Of a stretch of 5,581 nt of DNA, positions 1-5,581 are shown in pieces. The stretch spans positions 1-5,581 of the forward strand of contig CAIXQV010000464.1 in the NCBI GenBank assembly GCA_903921605.1, given 5' to 3'. The notes under the pieces are model-generated. The model made no database searches. It saw only the letters and a program-made list of their open reading frames with translations, and had not been told where the DNA came from. How positions within the stretch are numbered: the stretch's first letter is position 1; every line of letters begins with the position of its first letter. The position numbers and the translations under genes are program-made. This stretch comes from an uncultured Planctomycetaceae bacterium. GTDB taxonomy: Bacteria; Planctomycetota; Planctomycetia; Planctomycetales; Planctomycetaceae.

Positions 1-1887
1 AACCGTGTCCGATCCGCCACCCGATTCATCCAGCGAGAACAGGCCCAAAACCGTATCAGCATCGAACCTGTAGATATCGCTGCCAGCCACTCCAGCAAGA
101 GTTCGATTTTCGATGCTGGTCAGAATCAAACTCGCCCCGTTAACGGTCAGCCCGGTGCTGCTGGTCACAACCATTGTGTCAGCACCCGTCGTTCCAACAA
201 TACGCACCGAATCTATTCCACCCTTGCCATCAAGACTGAGCAAGGTGCTCATCGGGAACGTTCCAAGTTCTCTAACGGAACCTCCGTTGGCGGAGATTGT
301 GACGACCACATTTCCCGCCGCTGAAGTTCCGGAGTATGTCAGAACAAATGTGTCGCCGAAGGTTGTTCCATCGGGAGAGTCCAACGCTGCTGATTCGAAT
401 GCGCCCATATCCGGCCGACCAAATTGGATGCGGCTGAACCCAACTCCTCGCTGATCGACAGCAAGAGTCACATCATTATCAAGAATATCAACTGCCAGCG
501 AGCTACTGCCAGCATTGAAGGCCGGGCTGTTCTCAAGCAGAGCATGAGTCATCGTGGAGCCGCCATTGTTTCCCAACGCGGCCAGCATGGGATTCATGGC
601 GGCTCCCGACGTATCGCCTCCAATCCAATTGCCGTTAGCATCCGGATTGATCACGCCAGTTGTCGCGAGAGCAGTCCCGTTGTTGCGACCGATCAGGCTG
701 CTGACGACGCTCAACGTGTCGCCGACATTGATTGACCGCTGCACATCCGGAGCGCTGCCGTTGTCGGTGTTTCCTGCCACAATGCTGTTGCGGATGGAAA
801 TGGAACCAGAGTCGCTGAAGATGCCTCCACCGGCATTCTGCGTCGAGCTGTTCAGGGTAAGCGTACTCTGACTCAGGGTCACGGTTCCATAACCGGAGAA
901 TACAGCGCCTCCTCGTGCCCCATTCCCCTGAACTGAGTTCCCTGAGACCGTGCTTTGGCTCAGAACGACCGAGTTATTGCGAGCAAAGACAGCACCTCCG
1001 TCAGCGAACACGTCCGTCGTTGAGTTTGCAGACAGCGTGCTCTGCTTGATCGAGACTGAGCCGTTCGCGACGAAGACCGCTCCACCATCAGAGGACGCTC
1101 CTTCGGTTAGATTCCCTGATAACGTGCTCCGCGTAATCGTGACTTCACCGCTTCGACAAAAGAGACCTCCACCATACGCACCGTCACCCGTCGTGCGGTT
1201 TCCGGAAAGAACACTTTCAATGATGATGATCGCCCCGGTGTCAGAGAAAATCGCACCACCATGCGCGCCGCCGCCGAGCGTCGCGTTTCCCGTTATTGTG
1301 GAACCACTGATTGTCAACGTTCCCGACGATAAGGACTTGATGGCTCCACCGTTATTCGTGTTGTCGGCATAGTTGACATTGTTTCCGGCGGTCTGTCCGT
1401 TCTGCAGCGTCAGACCACTTAAAGAAACAGCACCGGAACTAATGTCAAAGATTCGAGAATCGCCCTGAGCATCAATGATTGAATTGGCAGCTCCGTTACC
1501 AGTGATTTCGACAGTCTCGGAGATCGTCATTTGCCCGGCGGTTAAAGCGATCGTTCCGTTCAGACCCGACTGGAAAACGATCTCGTCGTCTCCCGCAGTG
1601 TTGTTTGCATCAAGAATGGCCTGTCGCAAGCTTCCGGCCCCTGAATCTGCAAGGCTGGTGACCGTGAATGTCGTCAGCAGGCTGCGAAATTCGAGCGATT
1701 CGGCGCACGATTGGTTCGACCTTGCGACGCGTCGTCGCAGTGAACCAGAACAAAGATGACGGCGACAGCGAGCCAGCCATTGCAAACAAGTCAGAGAATG
1801 AGTCGTTGCCACGCAGAGAGGTCTCCTCATAACAGTATCCAAAATTGACCAAAGCCAGCCGCGTCGTCGAGCACTCATGTTGACCAT
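1..1887 (-). CDS. Large planctomycete surface/secreted protein with right-handed beta-helix, choice-of-anchor-Q-like region (partial, C-terminus beyond window)
   Basis: The minus-strand frame is open from a stop at 1930-1932 to the left edge, about 629 codons. Residues below are counted from the ATG at 1885-1887. An Arg-rich N-terminus leads to LEFRSLL (65-71), a variant of the planctomycete LEPR-XLL motif, followed directly by TTFTVTSLADSGAGSLRQAI (72-91), the usual opening of these proteins. Residues 180 to about 382 are seven beta-helix rungs, each starting GG(A/G). Residues about 432-499, with NNGGSTMTHA, SPAFNAG and DMGAFES, match the choice-of-anchor Q pattern. Residues 500-629 are a Gly/Asp/Thr-rich extracellular module ending at the window edge. 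The protein is probably exported and cell-surface or matrix associated. Its ligand or enzymatic role is not visible. The start is uncertain: ATGs at 1887, 1878 and 1830 are all possible, and none has a strong Shine-Dalgarno site (a GGA lies 7 bases before 1830). The coding frame itself is secure; function beyond architecture is inference. Confidence 0.88.
   Translation of the reverse strand, partial: MVNMSARRRGWLWSILDTVMRRPLCVATTHSLTCLQWLARCRRHLCSGSLRRRVARSNQSCAESLEFRSLLTTFTVTSLADSGAGSLRQAILDANNTAGDDEIVFQSGLNGTIALTAGQMTISETVEITGNGAANSIIDAQGDSRIFDISSGAVSLSGLTLQNGQTAGNNVNYADNTNNGGAIKSLSSGTLTISGSTITGNATLGGGAHGGAIFSDTGAIIIIESVLSGNRTTGDGAYGGGLFCRSGEVTITRSTLSGNLTEGASSDGGAVFVANGSVSIKQSTLSANSTTDVFADGGAVFARNNSVVLSQSTVSGNSVQGNGARGGAVFSGYGTVTLSQSTLTLNSSTQNAGGGIFSDSGSISIRNSIVAGNTDNGSAPDVQRSINVGDTLSVVSSLIGRNNGTALATTGVINPDANGNWIGGDTSGAAMNPMLAALGNNGGSTMTHALLENSPAFNAGSSSLAVDILDNDVTLAVDQRGVGFSRIQFGRPDMGAFESAALDSPDGTTFGDTFVLTYSGTSAAGNVVVTISANGGSVRELGTFPMSTLLSLDGKGGIDSVRIVGTTGADTMVVTSSTGLTVNGASLILTSIENRTLAGVAGSDIYRFDADTVLGLFSLDESGGGSDTV
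742..1350 (-). repeat. Seven tandem beta-helix rungs of about 29 residues within the surface-protein gene
   Basis: Read on the minus strand, seven consecutive units begin GGAIKS, GGAIFS, GGGLFC, GGAVFV, GGAVFA, GGAVFS and GGGIFS. They start at 1350, 1260, 1173, 1086, 999, 912 and 831. Unit lengths are 30, 29, 29, 29, 29, 27 and about 30 residues, so the central units are exactly 87 bases. Each has a hydrophobic strand, then a (Q/R/G)ST(L/V/I)(S/T)xN-type strand such as STLSGN or STVSGN, then a Gly/Asn-rich turn. This is the stacked-coil pattern of right-handed parallel beta-helices (Pfam beta_helix/polymorphic outer-membrane-protein style). The DNA of the units has diverged, so this is a protein-level repeat and not recent tandem duplication. 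Confidence 0.85.
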
Positions 1888-2210
1888 GGGCTGCAATCTT
1901 TCTGCGGCAGCCGCTGAGTTAACGGAATGTCACTCGTCACGAACGCAAGCTTGATGGAATGTCCCGTGCTGCCACGCAGTTTTCTTTGTTGCAACTCGTC
2001 CACACCACCCATGCACAACTTGCGGTCGTCGCCGCTAAAGGTCCAATCGAAGCCGCATTGAGAGGTCGGCCATAATTCTTCATAAATCCAGGGACCCGAT
2101 GTTGTTCCGCAGAAAACCGCGTCCAATGGATGGCTCCCGAACATTCTTTTCCGCTTCCAGTAGCGCTCGGGCCGCCCCGCGGACTGTTGATTTCGAGGCA
2201 CCAACAACAA

Positions 2211-2271
2211 CGGGACACCCTTTACGGTCGCGTTTCTCAGTGACTCGGGTCCGCTGCGGGAGCCAGTCCCG
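2211..2271. repeat. 61-base palindromic element with 6-base inverted ends and an internal imperfect hairpin
   Basis: CGGGAC at 2211-2216 is the exact inverted complement of GTCCCG at 2266-2271. Inside, 2242-2253 and 2257-2268 are complementary at 8 of 12 positions around a 3-base loop, competing with the outer stem. The right side reads GGGAGCCAGTCCCGGTTT. I recall similar GGxxCCxGTCCCxGTTT-like strings recurring between planctomycete genes, so it may be a dispersed intergenic repeat. That is inference, because only one copy is present here. Confidence 0.35.
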
Positions 2272-2483
2272 GTTTGGTTCGTGCCTCCAGGACAGATCTT
2301 AATGGCACGCTCAAAACTGAAGTGTTTGGAGCAGGGCGAGGTCCGGGGGTTGACGATCGGCGGTTTGTGTTCTGAAGTGAGGATCTATCGGAAGCCCCTC
2401 CAAAGAATTGACTCTCCGTGATGCCAGATCATGCGGACTGTTCGATTGGCATAACAACTTCCGGGAGTTTTATCTGGACTTCC

Positions 2484-2508
2484 ACGGCCCTTACGCATAC
2501 AGGGCCGT
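2484..2508. repeat. Perfect 7-base inverted repeat (hairpin)
   Basis: ACGGCCC at 2484-2490 and GGGCCGT at 2502-2508 form a perfect GC-rich stem around an 11-base loop. No T-run follows on either strand, so it is not a standard intrinsic terminator. It lies about 280 bases beyond the stop of the leftward TPR gene and 10 bases before a second inverted repeat. Confidence 0.45.
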
Positions 2509-2518
2509 CATCGACTCA

Positions 2519-2578
2519 ACCGGACCAGCAACCTGCGACTTGAAAATCGCCCGAGTGAGCCGAGAAGGCAGGTCCGGT
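2519..2578. repeat. 60-base element bounded by a perfect 8-base inverted repeat
   Basis: ACCGGACC at 2519-2526 is exactly inverted as GGTCCGGT at 2571-2578. Between them, GCGA (2535-2538) and TCGC (2547-2550) can form a small inner hairpin. ACCTGC (2531-2536) can instead pair with GCAGGT (2568-2573), which overlaps the right end, so two alternative folds exist. No T-run follows. It could be a REP-like element, a structured RNA or a protein-binding palindrome. Confidence 0.4.
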
Positions 2579-2786
2579 ACTTCAAAGCGTGATTCGCGAA
2601 GCCTTGATTGTCTCCACTGGACCGATTTTTCTGCTTGCAGAAATTCCGAGACTGAGCCGCCCGACTCTGTGTTCAAAGCTTCGCCGCATGACGGCATTTG
2701 CCAATTCGGAACCTGTTGAGTCGGCCCCGCAACAACGGATCACTGGAACTTCACGCCCAACGGAAGCAAACGGTTCAACAATCCGC

Positions 2787-3713
2787 TTACGACAGGTGTT
2801 CCCGAATCTCGGCCAGACCATCCCGCATCACCGTTCGCAGACGCTGCAAATCACCCAGCGTTTGGCCGAAGGCTTCAAGGTCCTCTGCTGAAGAAAACCG
2901 TGCCTCAGACTGCAGCACCATTCGCTCCAGCCGATGCAACTGGGAATGCAGAGTCTCTTCAAGCATCGGCAGCATCTCTTTGGTGCCGGCCCGCACCTTT
3001 CGAGTCACCTCCTGAACAAGTTCTCGCTCCGCTCTTCGACCAGCAGCATCTAACTCCCGCGGGCCAGTCTCAATATTCTGACGATCCAGTTCCTCAATCT
3101 TCACCAATCGTCCAAATGGCGACACTTCACGGCGAGCGTTCTGCTGGTTGAGCTGAGCTTTCTCGAGTGAACTGCGAGCTTTTTTGGAATCAGGATCGAG
3201 TTGGACCGCAGTCTGAAAACATCGCAAAGCCAATCCCATGTTTTTCATGTCGACGTAAATATTGCCGAGATTCAGATGGGCTTCGATCAGATTCGGTTTC
3301 AGCTTTAAGGCTTCTTTGTAAGCTGAGATCGCCATCGTGTTCATATTCTGCCCACGTTGAGCAATTCCCATGTTGTAGTAGGCTTCCGCGCATTTTCGGT
3401 CCTTCTGCAACGCACGCCGCAAAGCTTCGACGGCCTTGCGAAATTCTCCCAGACGATTCAGCACAGCTCCCAGATTGACCCACGCCTGAGCATGGCCTGA
3501 ATTCTGTTTTGTGTGGCGTTCAAAGATTTCACGGGCCGGCTGAAATTCCTTGTTGTAGAACCGAGCCATCCCCAGCATTTCGAGGACGACTTCATCACGA
3601 GGATCCTTCTCCAGCATGATTTGCAGGATCTCCGCGGCCTCCGCATATCTCTTTTGTCTAAACAAATCGCGGCTGAGTTTCAAAAAACTGTCGCCTGATG
3701 CCTGCTGAGTCAT
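2787..3713 (-). CDS. TPR-repeat protein with C-terminal charged helical domain (complete, 308 aa)
   Basis: The chosen start is the ATG at 3711-3713 (MTQQASGDSF). AGGGAG at 3722-3727 lies 8 bases upstream, and the first TPR begins at residue 8. The frame stays open to an ATG at 3827, but those 38 extra residues look untranslated. Five TPR units of exactly 34 residues follow without gaps: 8-41, 42-75, 76-109, 110-143 and 144-177. Clear signatures include AWVNLGAVLNRLGE, AYYNMGIAQ and AHLNLGNIYVDM. Residues 178-210 are a polar linker. Residues about 215-308 are highly charged and helical, probably coiled coil, with no family I recognise. There is no signal peptide or membrane segment, so it is probably a cytoplasmic scaffold or adaptor. 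TPR units bind partner proteins; the partner cannot be read from the sequence. It is transcribed away from the neighbouring HtrA-like protease, with 413 bases between the start codons. Confidence 0.93.
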   Translation of the reverse strand: MTQQASGDSFLKLSRDLFRQKRYAEAAEILQIMLEKDPRDEVVLEMLGMARFYNKEFQPAREIFERHTKQNSGHAQAWVNLGAVLNRLGEFRKAVEALRRALQKDRKCAEAYYNMGIAQRGQNMNTMAISAYKEALKLKPNLIEAHLNLGNIYVDMKNMGLALRCFQTAVQLDPDSKKARSSLEKAQLNQQNARREVSPFGRLVKIEELDRQNIETGPRELDAAGRRAERELVQEVTRKVRAGTKEMLPMLEETLHSQLHRLERMVLQSEARFSSAEDLEAFGQTLGDLQRLRTVMRDGLAEIREHLS

Positions 3714-3721
3714 CGTTGAGG

Positions 3722-3727
3722 CTCCCT
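3722..3727 (-). promoter_or_regulatory. Shine-Dalgarno site of the TPR gene
   Basis: On the minus strand AGGGAG sits 8 bases before the ATG at 3713. It is the strongest Shine-Dalgarno match near any start in the window. It decides the start in favour of 3713 over the in-frame ATG at 3827. Confidence 0.65.
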
Positions 3728-3852
3728 GGTACTCGGAAGATTCAGTAATCCCGAGGCGTGGTAAGAGAACTCTGAAAGAGAATAATGCTGATCGGCAGTT
3801 CCAGCAGATGTCCGGTGGATGGAACACCAGTGTACGGCTGATCGGTCTGTGT

Positions 3853-3883
3853 GGCTCAACACTCCCTGGAGCGTGTTTGAGCC
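3853..3883. repeat. Imperfect hairpin in the divergent intergenic region
   Basis: GGCTCAA at 3853-3859 pairs perfectly with TTGAGCC at 3877-3883. The stem continues with CAC/GTG (3860-3862 with 3873-3875) if T3876 is bulged out. It lies about 140 bases before the TPR start and about 240 bases before the protease start. No T-run follows, so an operator or leader structure is more likely than a terminator. Confidence 0.45.
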
Positions 3884-4057
3884 GATATTTGTGGGTCAGT
3901 TTAGGCGGGAATCAAAATGAAAGTGTTTCTGAAAACGTTGACGGGGAGCGACCTAAAAGTTTACCTGAATTGACAATGTTAAACGGGGGTAGAGTTTGCG
4001 TCGTCCATACGGCGAGTTCAAGCGGGAAAACCTGCGAAGTCGATCCACGACAGAGAA

Positions 4058-4105
4058 TCCGGGGAATCGGCTCCCGGAGTACTTTGGACCAGAAGTTTAC
4101 TTCTG
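4058..4105 (+). promoter_or_regulatory. Two tandem hairpins in the presumed 5' leader of the HtrA-like gene
   Basis: TCCGGG (4058-4063) pairs with CCCGGA (4073-4078) around a 9-base loop. CAGAAG (4090-4095) pairs with CTTCTG (4100-4105) around the tetraloop TTTA. The second hairpin ends 21 bases before the ATG at 4127 and just before the weak ribosome binding site AGG (4118-4120, 6-base spacing). The pair could influence translation of the protease. That is inference, because the transcription start is unknown. Confidence 0.35.
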
Positions 4106-4126
4106 ACAAGACTGAGCAGGTTCTGA

Positions 4127-5581
4127 ATGTCAGGATTGTTGACCAGAAGCTCGCTGTTGGCGATGATTATGCTCGTCAGCGTGCTTCATTCACCCTCCTT
4201 TGCCGATGGCAACTTGCGCGAAACGCCGTTGGTGCGTGCCGTGCAGACGTCTCGCAAATCTGTCGTGAATATTCACACAGAGAAAAAGGCGGCGGAAGAC
4301 AAAGAAGCCCGGTTCTTTTCTCCAAAATCACGAAAAGTGACGGGGATGGGGACTGGCGTGGTGATTGACGAACGTGGGTACATCGTTACCAACTATCACG
4401 TCATTCAGGACGTCGATGTTATCACCGTTACGCTTGATGGCGGGGCCTCCTACGATGGCCGCCCGGTCTCTTACGACCGAAAGCATGACCTTGCGATTAT
4501 TCGCATCACCGCGACAGAACCCCTGTCTGTGATGCCAATGGGAACTTCCTCCGACCTGATGCTGGCCGAGACGGTTTACGCCGTGGGCAACGCTTTCGGT
4601 TACGAGCACACTGTTACGGCAGGGATCGTCAGTGCGCTGCATCGCGATGTTGAAGTGGATGAGACACAGTCTTACGAGAATCTGATCCAGACGGACGCCA
4701 GTATCAATCCCGGAAACAGCGGTGGCCCTTTGCTGAATGTGAACGGTGAGGTCATCGGAATCAACGTAGCTATTCGCTCGGGTGCTCAGCGGATTGGCTT
4801 CGCGATTCCTATCGATGACGCTCGTCGCACGATCGCACGGTTGCTAAGTGTGGAACGTCTGGATGGTGCTCCGCACGGACTTGTCACGACAGATGTGAAG
4901 TCGGCGACAGAGAAGAAGCTGGTGGTTAACGAAGTGGCGACCGGCAGCGCTGCAGAACTCTGCGGAATCAAGTCCGGGGATATCATCTGCAACGTTCGCG
5001 GAATTCGTATCAACGACGGAACAGACCTGGAACGCTCACTGCTCGCCATGCCGCGTGGCAAAGTCGTGGACCTGGTGTTGCAGCGAGAAGGCCGCGAGCA
5101 GACTCTGCAGTTCACTGTAGGAGTGGGCAAGTCGCCGGTCATCGCTCAGTCAACGGCACAGAATTCCGAAGTCACAGTCGCAACTGCGGAAAAGAAGACC
5201 GCACAGGTCCCTGCTGTGAACGTCTCTCAAACGAATACGCCTCCGCAGTCAAAGCCTCAGACTGTAGATACCGAGGCTCAGATTATGGATCGAGCCTGGG
5301 AGTTGCTGGGCCTGCGTCTTGAGTCCCTCAGTGATGTCGAAAAACAGGAAGTCACTTCGCGAACTTATCCAGGAGCCCGTGGTCCGGTGCGTTACAACGG
5401 CGGACTGCGAATCGTCGAGGTCAAAAGCGACAGCGTGGCAGCGAAGTTCGTCAAGGAAGGCGACGTACTGCTGGGGCTGGATGGATTTGAAACACTTGGT
5501 CCGGTCAATCTGAATTACATCCTGAAGCAGGATCGCATTCAGAAGGCCACATCGATGAAGTGTCAGATCTACCGCAAGGGC
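4127..5581 (+). CDS. HtrA/DegP-family serine protease with two PDZ-type domains, exported (partial, C-terminus beyond window)
   Basis: The frame opens right after a stop at 4124-4126, and the ATG at 4127 is the first possible start. AGCAGG lies 6 bases upstream. Residues 1-26 are a Sec-type signal peptide with a hydrophobic core (LLAMIMLVSVL) and probable cleavage after SFA. The trypsin-like domain spans about 35-240: GTGVVID (75-81), His91 in TNYHV, Asp121 in KHDLAII and Ser198 in NPGNSGGPL form an intact triad. The triad spacing of 30 and 77 residues is close to that of DegP. The segment before GMGTGVV is about 20 residues, far shorter than the DegP LA loop. PDZ1 covers about 247-333, a Gln/Thr/Pro-rich linker about 334-385, and a second PDZ-like domain about 389-485, incomplete at the edge. 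This family degrades or chaperones misfolded envelope proteins, so a periplasmic location is expected. Planctomycetes usually carry several paralogs, so no gene symbol is given. Confidence 0.95.
   Translation, partial: MSGLLTRSSLLAMIMLVSVLHSPSFADGNLRETPLVRAVQTSRKSVVNIHTEKKAAEDKEARFFSPKSRKVTGMGTGVVIDERGYIVTNYHVIQDVDVITVTLDGGASYDGRPVSYDRKHDLAIIRITATEPLSVMPMGTSSDLMLAETVYAVGNAFGYEHTVTAGIVSALHRDVEVDETQSYENLIQTDASINPGNSGGPLLNVNGEVIGINVAIRSGAQRIGFAIPIDDARRTIARLLSVERLDGAPHGLVTTDVKSATEKKLVVNEVATGSAAELCGIKSGDIICNVRGIRINDGTDLERSLLAMPRGKVVDLVLQREGREQTLQFTVGVGKSPVIAQSTAQNSEVTVATAEKKTAQVPAVNVSQTNTPPQSKPQTVDTEAQIMDRAWELLGLRLESLSDVEKQEVTSRTYPGARGPVRYNGGLRIVEVKSDSVAAKFVKEGDVLLGLDGFETLGPVNLNYILKQDRIQKATSMKCQIYRKG

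Larger units (their letters stand above)
1888..2786. other. Long intergenic region (about 900 bases) without a convincing gene
   Basis: None of the open frames here has recognisable domains, family motifs or a convincing ribosome binding site, and several overlap each other on opposite strands. The longest near the left side is minus strand 2210-1875 (111 codons, rich in Trp and Cys). I do not recognise its product. It could be a short orphan gene, a decayed remnant or chance. The region does hold several inverted repeats (2211-2271, 2484-2508, 2519-2578, 2628-2643). It must also contain the promoter of the leftward surface-protein gene and the 3' end of the TPR transcript. I found no hairpin followed by a T-run after the TPR stop, so no intrinsic terminator can be assigned. 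Confidence 0.6.
3714..4126. other. Divergent intergenic region between the TPR and HtrA-like genes
   Basis: These 413 bases separate two start codons pointing away from each other, so both promoters should lie here. A plus-strand frame from 3808 to 4368 is open but overlaps the protease in another frame and resembles no family. TTGACA at 3970-3975 is a perfect -35-like hexamer on the plus strand, and TTGACG lies at 3938-3943. Neither has a good -10 hexamer at normal spacing, so no promoter can be placed with confidence. Three hairpins are present: 3853-3883, 4058-4078 and 4090-4105. Confidence 0.6.

Noticed and set aside
742..1350. CRISPR array or DNA tandem repeat suggested by the 87-base period
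   Set aside because: The units are diverged in DNA and lie within a continuous coding frame, with no identical repeats separated by unique spacers.
113..1759. Several plus-strand open frames of 94-140 codons
   Set aside because: They are opposite-strand shadows of the beta-helix gene. Their Pro/Ser/Val-rich products reflect the antisense of Gly/Thr/Asn-rich repeats.
1610..1852. 80-codon minus-strand frame overlapping the N-terminus of the surface protein
   Set aside because: It is out of frame with the LEFRSLL/TTFTVTSLADSG reading frame, which carries all recognisable motifs.
2408..2891. Plus-strand frames of about 100 codons near the 3' end of the TPR gene
   Set aside because: There are no domain signatures, they overlap each other and partly the TPR gene, and no ribosome binding site supports them.
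3714..3827. 38-residue N-terminal extension of the TPR protein
   Set aside because: The ATG at 3713 has a good Shine-Dalgarno site and sits directly before the first TPR. The extension lacks a signal peptide and TPR-like residues.
3970..3998. Sigma-70 promoter from the perfect TTGACA at 3970-3975
   Set aside because: No acceptable -10 hexamer occurs 15-19 bases downstream, so it is mentioned only as a -35-like string.
3808..4368. 186-codon open frame on the plus strand spanning the intergenic region and the start of the protease gene
   Set aside because: It overlaps the secure protease frame by about 240 bases in another register, has no recognisable domain, and its sequence looks like translated non-coding DNA.
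4786..5142. 118-codon minus-strand frame inside the protease gene
   Set aside because: It is antisense to the conserved protease and PDZ1 coding sequence, and its Ser/Arg/Thr-rich product has no family features.

Overview
The window most likely comes from a planctomycete chromosome. The best evidence is the leftward gene at the left edge. It encodes a large extracellular protein with a LEPR-XLL-like N-terminal motif, a glycine-rich right-handed beta-helix and a 'choice-of-anchor Q'-like region. That combination is characteristic of the giant surface proteins of Planctomycetes. Moderate GC, long intergenic gaps and weak Shine-Dalgarno sites agree with this, but I cannot name a genus from sequence alone.

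Layout from left to right. (1) Positions 1 to about 1887, minus strand: the N-terminal part of the beta-helix surface protein, whose C-terminus lies beyond the left edge. (2) About 1888-2786: some 900 bases without a convincing gene, containing several inverted repeats and one unassigned open frame that reaches the start of the surface-protein gene. (3) 2787-3713, minus strand: a complete 308-residue protein with five back-to-back 34-residue TPR repeats and a charged helical C-terminal domain, preceded by a good Shine-Dalgarno site. (4) 3714-4126: a 413-base divergent intergenic region with an imperfect hairpin in the middle and two compact hairpins just before the next start codon. (5) 4127-5581, plus strand: an exported HtrA/DegP-family serine protease with signal peptide, intact His-Asp-Ser triad, a first PDZ domain, a low-complexity linker and a second PDZ-like domain, cut by the right edge.

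The surface protein and the protease act outside the cytoplasm, and the TPR protein has no export signal. The divergent TPR/HtrA pair could share control, but nothing in the sequence proves they work together. I see no RNA gene, CRISPR array, transposase, integrase or defence system, and no clear new biological system. The points most worth checking are the hairpin-rich leader of the protease, the palindromic elements in the 900-base gap, and the highly regular 29-residue beta-helix.
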